A stretch of DNA of 64,000 nt from Chitinophaga flava (GTDB taxonomy: Bacteria > Bacteroidota > Bacteroidia > Chitinophagales > Chitinophagaceae). The notes under the pieces are model-generated. The model had not been told where the DNA came from. It ran no database searches and saw nothing but the letters and a program-made list of their open reading frames with translations. The translations under genes and the position numbers were made by a program. Positions 1-8,900 of this stretch are shown piece after piece. Position 1 is the first letter of the stretch; every line of letters begins with the position of its first letter. Location: assembly GCF_003308995.1 (NCBI RefSeq), contig NZ_QFFJ01000001.1:3100001-3164000 (forward strand), given 5' to 3'.

Positions 1-561
1 ATCCAACATATCGGCAATATCACCTGAAAGATGCTCTGCCAGTGCCATTTTGGAGATGACCCGATTTTTGTTGCCGATAAAATATAGTAAGAGATTGAAC
101 TCTTTTTTGGTGAGTGGCACCGGTTCTTCGTTGACAGATACGGTTTTGGCGGGCAGATCTATTTTTAATTCATTAAAAATGACGGTGTTGGCATTTCCGA
201 AATTTTTTCTTCGGATGACAGAATAGATTCTGGCGGCCAGCTCCGGCAGATGGAAGGGCTTGGCAAGATAATCATCTGCTCCCAGCTGCAGACCAGCTAT
301 TTTATCTTCCATAGCACCTTTGGCAGAGATGATAATGACACCTTCCTGCTTTTGCTGTTTTTTCAGTTCTTCCAGAATAGCCATACCATTGCCTCCCGGC
401 AGCATCAGATCCAGCAGAATACAGTCGTATTCGTAGATGGAGATTTTCTCAACCGCCTCATCGAAGGTGGCAGCAAACTCGCACAGGTAGTTCTCTCCGG
501 CCAGATAGTCCGCGATACTTTGTGCCAGTTCCTGTTCATCTTCGATAATCAAGATTTTCAT
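1..561 (-). CDS. OmpR/PhoB-family response regulator (3' end outside window)
   Basis: DNA-binding response regulator that would be phosphorylated by a partner histidine kinase and act on promoters in the cytoplasm. The start at 561 opens directly into a receiver domain with acidic pocket E7/D8, phospho-acceptor D51 (LLDLMLPG) and K100 (AKPF). A winged-helix output domain begins near residue 125. 187 codons are present; about 40 C-terminal residues, including the end of the recognition region, run off the window. The usual Thr of the switch is Ser78. It lies 57 bp downstream of the glycosyltransferase on the same strand; the cognate kinase is probably just outside the window. The family is certain, the regulon unknown. 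Confidence 0.93.
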   Translation of the reverse strand, partial: MKILIIEDEQELAQSIADYLAGENYLCEFAATFDEAVEKISIYEYDCILLDLMLPGGNGMAILEELKKQQKQEGVIIISAKGAMEDKIAGLQLGADDYLAKPFHLPELAARIYSVIRRKNFGNANTVIFNELKIDLPAKTVSVNEEPVPLTKKEFNLLLYFIGNKNRVISKMALAEHLSGDIADMLD

Positions 562-618
562 ACCGGCAAGTTATGCGAATGATTCTGAAAAAATTCTGAA
601 TTCAAGACAGGGGAGGGA

Positions 619-1722
619 TCATACCCGCCCCAGCAGCATGGCTTCGTCGGAGAAATTACGGTAGGCCCTTCCATTACCGAATCCTTCAGGGTTGATGGCA
701 TGGGCTTTTTTTCTGTTACGGAAAAAAACTTTTCGGCCCAGATAAATGGCCCGTTGCAACAGAAAAGTATCCCGCAACGCACCGGATGTGATCCGGTAAA
801 AGGTACGCTGATCGTCGGCAGACAGGGCGTCATTGGTCTCCCGGGTTAGTTGCAGGTATTTATGACCGTTTTCCCTGTATAGCTGTATGATATTGTCTGT
901 TTCCCGATAGGTGCCGGTATATCGTTTTTTAGGCTTCAGTTCATCATCTGTGCTCTGATAGTGCAACAGGTCTCTGTCTACATAAAAACGTTCAAATGTG
1001 TGGTCATTCTGCAGGCATATCACCTCTGAAGTATCTTCACAATAGTGGCCTACCAGCAGATCGGTCATCCGGGTGGTTGTAAAACCGGAGGCGATGCGCA
1101 TGGTATCATCATGGCGGATGGCCTGCAGATAGGCCGGGTCACGGATGATGACCTTCTTTTTGCCATTGGCCACCAGACGGCCTTTGAAGTCCTGATCTTC
1201 ATAACCGTAGTCCATCACGCTCTCATCATATCCACGGAGCGCATTAAAATCGTCCCGGAGAACGCAGATGCGGCCTTGTACGTCCCACCATTTTTTGCCT
1301 GGGCCGATACCAGCCGGCGACATAAAACAAGGATACTCCCGGAGAAAAGTCTGATGAATATATGTTGCAAAGCCTTGTCCGGTGTAGTTATCAGCGTCTA
1401 CGCTACAGAGGATATCGCCGGAAGCCAGCCGGAAAGCCATATTCTTGGCATGGCTCATATGAAAATAAGCAGGGTCCGGATTATGATAGTATACCACTAC
1501 ACCTGATTCGATATAAGGCCGCAGTTCCTGTCGGGCCCATTGGTCCAGATCATCCCGGGAACCGTAGTTCAATAGCACAAATTCCAGCGGACTATAACCG
1601 GCATTGTCCTGGATGTTTTGAAGCAGTGTTTTTTTCAGGTGCATGGTCCGGTTCATACACACCGTGCAGAAAGATATTTTATGTTGCAACATTTTCTTTA
1701 ATGGGTGAGATGCATTTAGCAT
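619..1722 (-). CDS. GT2-family glycosyltransferase
   Basis: Predicted nucleotide-sugar-dependent glycosyltransferase of the GT-A fold, probably cytoplasmic or membrane-associated and acting in surface polysaccharide synthesis. Residues 14-20 (KISFCTV) form the first beta strand. SVDADN near residues 107-112 is the DxD-type metal and nucleotide site, and YGYEDQDF near 172-179 resembles the ED catalytic-base motif. There is no signal peptide and no convincing membrane helix. The start is uncertain: Met1 (1722) or Met11 (1692), which lies closer to the domain. The acceptor and donor sugars cannot be read from the sequence. No polysaccharide cluster surrounds it. Confidence 0.85.
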   Translation of the reverse strand: MLNASHPLKKMLQHKISFCTVCMNRTMHLKKTLLQNIQDNAGYSPLEFVLLNYGSRDDLDQWARQELRPYIESGVVVYYHNPDPAYFHMSHAKNMAFRLASGDILCSVDADNYTGQGFATYIHQTFLREYPCFMSPAGIGPGKKWWDVQGRICVLRDDFNALRGYDESVMDYGYEDQDFKGRLVANGKKKVIIRDPAYLQAIRHDDTMRIASGFTTTRMTDLLVGHYCEDTSEVICLQNDHTFERFYVDRDLLHYQSTDDELKPKKRYTGTYRETDNIIQLYRENGHKYLQLTRETNDALSADDQRTFYRITSGALRDTFLLQRAIYLGRKVFFRNRKKAHAINPEGFGNGRAYRNFSDEAMLLGRV

Positions 1723-1880
1723 AACAAGGAAGAAGGTGCATTGTTTGAAGGGGTTATTGCAAAAATGTGAACTTATTATTAACTTCCTGATGGTTCCACG
1801 ATTTACACCGCTACCGCTTTAGATTTGCAGCGTTTTTTAAAATTCTTTTCAACCATTTATATACGCTTAAACAACACCCT

Positions 1881-3146
1881 ATGAAACATTCTGTTTATCG
1901 GATTCCACTGTTATTATCCGTTTGTTTGGCTGCCTGTAATAAAAACATGGTAGACCAGGTGTCGCCACCACGTACGCAGCAGCAACAGTCAGCACAAGTA
2001 AGCCCATTGGCCGCCAGCACTGTTACTTTTACAGACGAGAGTAGTTTTGTGAACAGTCTTTCTTCCTATGGATTTAAAACGCCGGACCAGCTTAACCTCA
2101 ACCGGATAGCCTCTACCAGTGGTTATAATACGGTATATGGGTTTAATATTCCGGCAGCCAATCAGGTGACCGGTTTCAAATGGAACAGCGGCGACGAACA
2201 GACCCAGGACTGGCGTCCACAGGGAATTACCGGCTTCAGCTGGGGAGGAAAAAAATTCCTGCTGGTAACCTGGTATGGCGTTGATCCCAGCACTATTGCC
2301 GGCATCAACAACCAACATAAAGGAGTTCGTGTATCCCTGGTAGATATCAGCGATATGAGCAATATAACGTACAGGCATATACTGCTGGTACAAAACGCAG
2401 CCAATATGTCTAACTCCGCATTGTATAAGGCTTCCAATCCCTATACCCAGCTGGCATCGTTTTGCCCGGTTACCATCCATGCGGGTGGAGTGGCCTATTA
2501 TGCAGGTAAGATATACGTAGCCGATACCAACCTGGGCATCCGCGTATTTGACCTCAACACGATGGTATCTGCCGCCGGTGACTCCAGCGAAAGCCGTATT
2601 GGTAAAGAAAGTAATGGAGATCTCAAAGCGTTCAACTACGGATACATCCTGCCGCAGATAGGCTATTACAAAATCACCAATGCCAAACCATTCTCCTGTA
2701 TTGAACTGGGAGAGGGAGCCACTCCGGGTGAAAAATATCTGTGGACCGGTCAGTATATCACTTCTTCCGAAACAGCCATACCACAGGTTTTCGGGTTTCC
2801 GATCGATGCCAGCGGACAGGTGAGCACCAGCACACAGCCTACTATCATCACCCCCGTTGACAACGACAGCGGCCATGTATATGGCATGCAAGGCGTTTTC
2901 AGAGCCGGTAGCAAAACGTTTATGACTACCACCGGCAACAGCTCCTACCTTGGCTCTACTGCCCGCCTGGTACGTTATAGCGACGGCACCACCGCCGGTA
3001 CCCGTTACCGCTGGCCTCATGGTGCTGAAGACCTTTTCCGTGACAGTACCACAGGCTACCTCTGGAACCTTACTGAATACGAAACAGCCAAATACGGACA
3101 AGATAACAGAGTGGTGTTTGCAGTGCGGTTATCAGATTATCAATAA
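1881..3146 (+). CDS. Secreted lipoprotein, possible beta-propeller, unknown function
   Basis: The N-terminus has a lipoprotein signal: charged MKHS, a hydrophobic stretch, then the lipobox LAAC with Cys19, so the mature protein should be lipid-anchored in the envelope. The rest (421 aa) is rich in Gly, Ser, Thr and aromatic residues. It contains strand-like repeats such as GGVAYYAGKIYVAD and LGIRVFDLNTM, which resemble beta-propeller or LVIVD-type blades. I recognise no catalytic motif and no named family. The gene stands alone, divergent from the glycosyltransferase. A TAGATTTG element at 1820-1827 matches the Bacteroidota -7 box and could drive it. Confidence 0.8.
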   Translation: MKHSVYRIPLLLSVCLAACNKNMVDQVSPPRTQQQQSAQVSPLAASTVTFTDESSFVNSLSSYGFKTPDQLNLNRIASTSGYNTVYGFNIPAANQVTGFKWNSGDEQTQDWRPQGITGFSWGGKKFLLVTWYGVDPSTIAGINNQHKGVRVSLVDISDMSNITYRHILLVQNAANMSNSALYKASNPYTQLASFCPVTIHAGGVAYYAGKIYVADTNLGIRVFDLNTMVSAAGDSSESRIGKESNGDLKAFNYGYILPQIGYYKITNAKPFSCIELGEGATPGEKYLWTGQYITSSETAIPQVFGFPIDASGQVSTSTQPTIITPVDNDSGHVYGMQGVFRAGSKTFMTTTGNSSYLGSTARLVRYSDGTTAGTRYRWPHGAEDLFRDSTTGYLWNLTEYETAKYGQDNRVVFAVRLSDYQ

Positions 3147-3256
3147 TCAAATAAATGAATAGTCAAATAATCAAGAAGCATATCGCATCAACGATATGCT
3201 TCTTCCATTTCTGAAATGTTTTATCTTGAACGTTTGTTAATTCAACCTATTTATCT

Positions 3257-4102
3257 ATGAAACATTTTCTTCTTATTGTAGCAGCACCATTCGTTTGTAC
3301 CTTAACCACCCAGGCACAAACTCTTGACAACGTTTTAAAGAATGGTAATACAACTACCGAAACCATCATTACTTCGAATGCAGAAGGCCTGAAAATAGCA
3401 AACAACAATGCCTTTATATCAGGCTGGAATGCTCAAAACACTGCCAGGACAGGCTATTTGCAGTTCAACTCTTCAGGGAACATATCACTGTCTGCCGAGG
3501 GCGCCAGAAGTATTCTTTTACTGACCAATCAACAACCCAGAGTTACTATAACAGAAAATGGTTATGTAGGGATTGGTACAACACGGCCCGCGCAGAAATT
3601 TGTAGTTTCCAATAACGAACAGGAAGGACTGGAGGTCTATCTTGAAAACAATGGCATCGTAGGGCTACAAGCCTATAACCGGCAAACGTCCCACTATATG
3701 CCTATGTATATCGATGCCTCCCATCTTGCCATCACATACGGCAGTGTAAGTATTGGCACACCTTCTCCCAAATCAGAACTTACTGTTAACGGCACTATCA
3801 CCACAAAAAAAATAAAAGTCACTGCCGAAAACTGGCCCGACTATGTATTTCGTAAAGACTACGTACTCCCTTCCTTACAGGATGTGGAAAACTTTATAAC
3901 TACCCGTCAGCACTTGCCAGGCATTCCTGCTGCCGCTACCGTAGAAAAGGAAGGGCTGGAACTGGGAGAAATCAACCAGAAGCTGCTGCAGAAAATTGAA
4001 GAACTAACGCTATACCTGATTGATGAACATAAAAAAAATAAAGAACTGGAAAAACAGGTTTCTTTATTGAATGAACGACTAACAAAACTGGAGCGGCCAT
4101 AA
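3257..4102 (+). CDS. Secreted fibre-like protein with C-terminal coiled coil
   Basis: A signal peptide of about 20 residues (cut after LTTQAQ) precedes a beta-rich region with phage-tail-fibre-like turns (YVGIGTTRPAQKF, SIGTPSPKSELTVNG). After that comes the C-terminal module common in Bacteroidota secreted proteins: WPDYVF, then HLPGIP, then GLELGEINQKLLQKIEELTLY, ending in a coiled coil over residues 235-280. These proteins probably form surface or secreted trimeric fibres; the function is not known and nothing in the neighbours specifies it. Convergent ORFs on the other strand are shadows. Confidence 0.82.
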   Translation: MKHFLLIVAAPFVCTLTTQAQTLDNVLKNGNTTTETIITSNAEGLKIANNNAFISGWNAQNTARTGYLQFNSSGNISLSAEGARSILLLTNQQPRVTITENGYVGIGTTRPAQKFVVSNNEQEGLEVYLENNGIVGLQAYNRQTSHYMPMYIDASHLAITYGSVSIGTPSPKSELTVNGTITTKKIKVTAENWPDYVFRKDYVLPSLQDVENFITTRQHLPGIPAAATVEKEGLELGEINQKLLQKIEELTLYLIDEHKKNKELEKQVSLLNERLTKLERP

Positions 4103-4297
4103 TCGTGAACCAGACACATGACAAGTTTGAGTTTTTCCTAAAATCTGCTTATTTATGTAATTTTACCTGCTTTTACAACGCTCATCGTTGCAAAATCCAT
4201 AAACCATGCTTATCCAAGGGGAACCTGGTTCATCCCGAACAATTCGGTATACCTGTGCCTATTTCCAAGATCGCATCCAAATTAAAACACAACAAAA

Positions 4298-5086
4298 ATG
4301 GTTGTACTAACAAAACTCTACGGTCAAACCAGCAACAACTTTTTACAATTTATACACCTGGATTCATTTTGCAGGGAAAACAATATCCCTTTCCATAGTC
4401 CCTATTTCAGGAAATATTTTGATCAGTATCCTGCATTGCAGTCTTATGGTGTTAACTATTCGAAAGTGCTGATGAAGTTTTTCATCAGAACGAAACTGTA
4501 TAAAGAATTTAGTTTTGTTGATGACACTCAGATTTCTGCTTATAAAAATGCGATCCTTACGAGAAAACGATTGTTTTGTGAAGGCTGGTACTTCAGCAGC
4601 AAAGAAACTGTTGAAAAAAACAGAAGCCTTTATCAGCAGCTATTTACACCAAACATCGATCAGCAGGATTTCCACAATAAATACCTGAAAAAAGAAAATA
4701 ATGAAACCATCATTGGTGTTCATATCCGTCGTGGTGATTACAAAGAGTTCCAGGGTGGTGAATATTATTTTGAAGATGATGTTTATATTGATAAAATAAA
4801 ACAGCTGTTGAACAACCTGAATACGCCACATAAGGTGATCATCTTCACTAATGATGATGCGCTGAATAAAGCTAATTACACGCAGCATTTTAATGTGTTG
4901 TTCTCAGAAAATCCAGTGCATGTTGACCATTTCCTGATGTCACGCTGTGACTACCTGATCGGGCCTGTGAGCTCATTTTCGTTATGGGCCAGTTATATCG
5001 GAGAAACACCTTTATTTCATATTCGTACAGCCAATGACGTTGTCACGCTGGACAAATTCAAAATTTGCGACGGAAACTGGTTTTAA
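4298..5086 (+). CDS. GT11-like alpha-1,2-fucosyltransferase
   Basis: Predicted GDP-fucose-dependent fucosyltransferase. The diagnostic motif HIRRGDY lies near residues 145-151, and a second conserved patch (VIIFTNDD, then SRCDYLIGPVSSFSLWASYIG) matches the C-terminal donor site of family GT11/O-FucT-type enzymes. At 262 aa it is close to the short bacterial GT11 enzymes. It has no signal peptide, so it probably works on the cytoplasmic face of the membrane during glycan assembly. It stands alone between a secreted fibre protein and a RiPP precursor, so its acceptor is unknown. It is visibly more AT-rich than the genes around it, which hints at transfer. Confidence 0.8.
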   Translation: MVVLTKLYGQTSNNFLQFIHLDSFCRENNIPFHSPYFRKYFDQYPALQSYGVNYSKVLMKFFIRTKLYKEFSFVDDTQISAYKNAILTRKRLFCEGWYFSSKETVEKNRSLYQQLFTPNIDQQDFHNKYLKKENNETIIGVHIRRGDYKEFQGGEYYFEDDVYIDKIKQLLNNLNTPHKVIIFTNDDALNKANYTQHFNVLFSENPVHVDHFLMSRCDYLIGPVSSFSLWASYIGETPLFHIRTANDVVTLDKFKICDGNWF

Positions 5087-5236
5087 ACAAAACCAGTTTC
5101 TTGTTTTTCAGATAAACTTATCTTATATTTAAATATCTATCCAACGATTCATATCAGAATAACCGTCACATAAAACGTACCTGTAATTTTTCCTGATTAT
5201 CCACGATTTTCATTTATAACCCAAAATCCAAACATC

Positions 5237-5419
5237 ATGAAAAAGAAAAAAGTAACCCTCAATCCCAAACTGTTCATCAACAAACTTACTATCACTTCCT
5301 TAACCACAGAACAACAGGAGAAAGTGGCTGGTGGCGCAACTGCAGGTGTTATCTGCATGACCACCGAGACACGTCGTCCAACTGATTGTTCTGCTACTCC
5401 AAATCACGCTTGCTGCTGA
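5237..5419 (+). CDS. Class I lanthipeptide-like RiPP precursor peptide
   Basis: A 60-residue peptide. Its leader (MKKKKVTLNPKLFINKLTIT, then SLTTEQQEKVAGG) has the pattern of Bacteroidota GG-type natural-product precursors, the group that includes pinensin-like class I lanthipeptides: basic start, L-x-L/K-L-x-I-x-x-L segment and a Gly-Gly processing site at about residues 32-33. The core of about 27 residues has four Cys (the last two adjacent, at the C-terminus) and about eight Thr/Ser, enough to form lanthionine rings. No LanB, LanC, radical-SAM or transporter gene lies in the window, so modification would have to occur in trans or not at all. Confidence 0.72.
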   Translation: MKKKKVTLNPKLFINKLTITSLTTEQQEKVAGGATAGVICMTTETRRPTDCSATPNHACC

Positions 5420-5444
5420 TATCAGTAGTCTAAGTTCTTATTTG

Positions 5445-5506
5445 AGTATCCCCGTTTCGGAAGGTGATTTGGTTTTCAGGTAAGATCATCCTCCGAATGG
5501 GGATAC
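5445..5506 (+). terminator. Long hairpin downstream of the RiPP precursor
   Basis: GTATCCCC-GTTTCGGA (from 5446) pairs with TCCGAAT-GGGGATAC ending near 5505, separated by a loop of about 31 bases. It starts about 27 bases after the precursor stop. There is no strong T-tract, so it may be an attenuating or mRNA-stabilising hairpin rather than a classic terminator. Confidence 0.5.
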
Positions 5507-5646
5507 TTGTGTTTGTAAGATTACAAACTACCACGCCACTTAGTAACTTTATCAAATTACTTATGCCAGTTTTCTCCGGACTGGCTGCTGGTATCATCTT
5601 GATAGTCATGTATATGCCTATGTCTATTTTATGGCAAACACTCTAA
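5464..5646 (+). pseudogene. Possible remnant of a GspF/PilC-like membrane protein C-terminus
   Basis: A 60-codon open frame starting with GTG. Its last 27 residues (from 5563; PVFSGLAAGIILIVMYMP) look like the final membrane helix of type II secretion/type IV pilus F proteins, which end in a similar P-x-x-x-G-x-x-x-G-x-I-x-x-x-MY-x-P pattern. The rest of such a protein is absent and the frame overlaps the hairpin after the RiPP gene. It could equally be a chance hydrophobic frame. Confidence 0.22.
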
Positions 5647-5968
5647 TAATTTCAACCAGGTTATCTACTGGAAAGGAATGTTGTACAATACTGGCTAATT
5701 AATTACATTCGTATTAGTTCCTTTTACCCATTATCTGTGCTCAAATTTTCATGAGCCCTATATCATTGTAACTTTTAAATTATCACCTATATCTTATGTT
5801 TAAATGTGAGTATGCACTGATATTTTCCTGAGGGATATCCCCCTTTATATGTTGGCCCAGCAGTAGCTTATTGTAGCTGAGTGTTCCCGGATTTGTATCT
5901 TTTTTATGCCATCATATCAGCGTTACAATCAATCAAACATCTCTAGTTCTTAATCTAAAAATCCCTAT
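5647..5968. other. Upstream region of the RHS pair, no gene seen
   Basis: About 320 bases, AT-rich, with no plausible coding frame. It holds a short hairpin (GAGGGATATCCCCCTT, around 5832-5847) and an imperfect repeat pair AGTAGCTTATTGTAGCTGAG near 5862-5881. The promoter of the large RHS genes is presumably here, but I cannot place it confidently. Confidence 0.5.
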
Positions 5969-8900
5969 ATGATCACTAGCAAAGAACGGCTTAGAAAACA
6001 TCTTGCGATGTTTTTCCTTGCTCTTCTGGTTTACCAGATTGGATTTCCAGCTGCAGCCTATGCACTTACTTCCGGGCCCACAGCACCGGAAGCTACCAGT
6101 TTTGAGCCTGTGGATACTACAGATATGGTAAATCTTCAAACCGGAGATTTCACCTATAACCTTCCATTATTAGAAGTACCGGGTCCGGAAGGAGGCTACC
6201 CATTATCATTATCTTATCATGCCGGTATTCAGGTAGGAGAAGATGCAAGCTGGACGGGACTCGGATGGACGCTGAATCCCGGAGCAATTACCCGTAACGT
6301 AAACGGCTATCCGGATGACTGGTTTTCAGAAACACAATTAAGAAGAGATTATTGGGAAGGTGGTCAAACCAATACTTATAACGTAGGCGTCAGCGTTGGT
6401 ATCGCCAATACGCCGGCCACTGTTAGTTTTGGCCTTGCTTTTTCCCAGGACACCTACCAGGGATTTGGTGTTGGTGGCAGTGTGGGAGTAGGCGCTAACT
6501 ACGGCCCTCTTCATATCGGTGCAGAAGTAGGAGTGACCCCATTTGGGCAATCATATCAGTCTATAGGCTTCAGCGCTTCCACTTCATCCGGTGGAAGTCT
6601 GGGTGTATCTGTAAGCGGTGGGCTTTCCACCAGCGGCGGATATGCCGGTGTGAGCGCAGGAAATTCTTTCCTGGGTGCCAGTATGGGAACAAATGGTCTT
6701 TCTATGATTGTTGGAGAAGGTATCACTGGTACTACCAATAATGACAGGTCAGGGGAGATCTCTACTAAATCCAGCGGTCTTTCTGTAGATATCCCTATCG
6801 GATATGTTAATATAAGGCTGGGGTATAACCACACCCGTTACTGGTCAGATGAGAATGTTAATATACCCGCTCACGGCAGCTTGAATCTCACCGGCTGGAA
6901 TATGCTGGACAATCATGCCTATGATTGTTATTCCCTGCTAAACTATGATCCCGCCAACTATAACGCCACTAATATCGTCGATAACAGCGACCCGGATGTA
7001 TTGCAGGGTGGCACCTTTCCGGATTATGACAACTATGTTGTGACCGCTCAGGGTCTTGCCGGCACCATGCGGCCTTATGGCTTCCAGAACTACGTGGCAA
7101 GGCAAAACAGAAGCAATAGCAACCGTACTACGATTATGTACGTATGTCCCGGGCAAACCAATACCTTTAATATGCTGGGTAAGCAGCCCCAGTTCAGGTT
7201 TGATAACGACTTCTCCAATCAATACCGCCAGAATTTCAACGATATTGATGTGGTAAATGTATATGCCATGAATCTGCCGGCTCCATTTGACCCAAATCCC
7301 GTTTATGGAAATAATGATGGTACTTATGGTTATAACACGGCTACCACACAGCTCGCAGGTTCCCGCAGTATTCGTACGATAGATTATGCCACACTCTTCG
7401 GAGCCAGTGATAAGAAGGGATTCCTGTATCCATCAGGAACAACCGGTTTTGTGTATAATTCCGCACTGGCTAAAAGCATAGGAGGATTTGCGGTCACAAA
7501 CAGCAGCGGTGTAACCTACCACTACAGTTTGCCTGCCTATTCCTATAATGAAAGCATTTACTCTGAAAAAATAGATCCTTCTAAAGGACCAGGGCAAAGT
7601 AAAAGCTTTAACCGTCAGGTAAAACCGGGTAAGTATGCTTATACCTGGTACCTGACAGGTGTTACAGGCCCCGATTATGTTGACAAGAATAATAATGGCA
7701 TTCTTGATGAAGGCGACTGGGGATACTGGGTAAAGTTTGAATATGGTAAATGGACAGATACCTATTGCTGGAGAAATCCGGAAACAGGCTTTGCTCCCGA
7801 TATTGATAACAAATTCCAGAATGCATCAAAGGGACAAAAAGAAGTTTATTACCTCAATGCCATCAAAACAAGGAGCCATACAGCCTTGTTTGTGAAAGAT
7901 CTCCGTACAGATGCGCGTGGAGCTTCGCCCACCATTATGCAAAGCACAGGTGATACAGAAAGTGTTGGAGCCTATGATGGCAACTCTGCCTATAGCCTCA
8001 GCCTGAATCGCATCCTGTTGTATAACAATGCAGATCTTCCTGCTTTGAATATGAACAGCAGTAGTGAACTGAATATCGCAGCACATTACGCAGGCAATGT
8101 ATTAGATAAGTACGACGTGGCAGATCCCAGCTTCCTGCAGAAAGCATTCAGAGTGATTGACTTCAAATATGATCTCAGCCTTTGTTTTTATACGCCAAAT
8201 AGTTTCAGCGGAAGTTCAACCCGCGTGACAGCTGGTAAGCTGACCTTAAATCAGTTAGTAGTACGCGGCAAAGGTGGGGCCTGTATGCTCCCTTCAACAG
8301 ATTTTCAATATGAAGTGGATGATACAAATATGGGCACCATCACAGCCTCCACTGCACCAGGAAGCAATAGTATCGGAAACATTACCTGCTCCAATATCGC
8401 AAACGGCCAGTATAACGTAGGTGATATTCTCAATATTTATATAGGTCGCGGACGCTATAGCGGAGTGATCACAAAAAAATATTCGGCTACTTCATATGAC
8501 GTGAAATACTTCCCGGGTATGGCGTCCGGAGGTGGCTCCGGCACTTGTTACATTACAAAAAATCCAATCTATCTGCAGGATGCAAAAGATATCTGGGGAT
8601 TGTACAAATCTGATTATGATGCCGCTGCTTATGCACAAAACAGCAATATTGGTGGTGCAAGAACCTATGCTTCTGCAGGAAGTGCGGATGCATGGTCTCT
8701 CAGAAAAATCACTACGCAACTGGGAGCCAAGATTAGAGTGGAGTATGAATCAGATGTATACAACAAGGCAGTATTAAATAGCTCTTCATCATCTGTTATC
8801 AACAATTTTAGTTACAACTCAACCACCAAGCAGCTGAGCTTTAAGGTTAACAGCATTGGAGATGGTTTGTCTCTGAGTAATACCTATAAGGTGGGCACAA

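Noticed and set aside
1989..3101. 370-codon open frame on the minus strand opposite the lipoprotein
   Set aside because: Shadow of the plus-strand gene: no signal for a second gene, low-complexity composition, and the plus-strand product has a clear lipobox.
4105..4398. 97-codon plus-strand frame overlapping the fucosyltransferase start
   Set aside because: No domain, overlaps the start of a recognisable GT11 gene in another frame.
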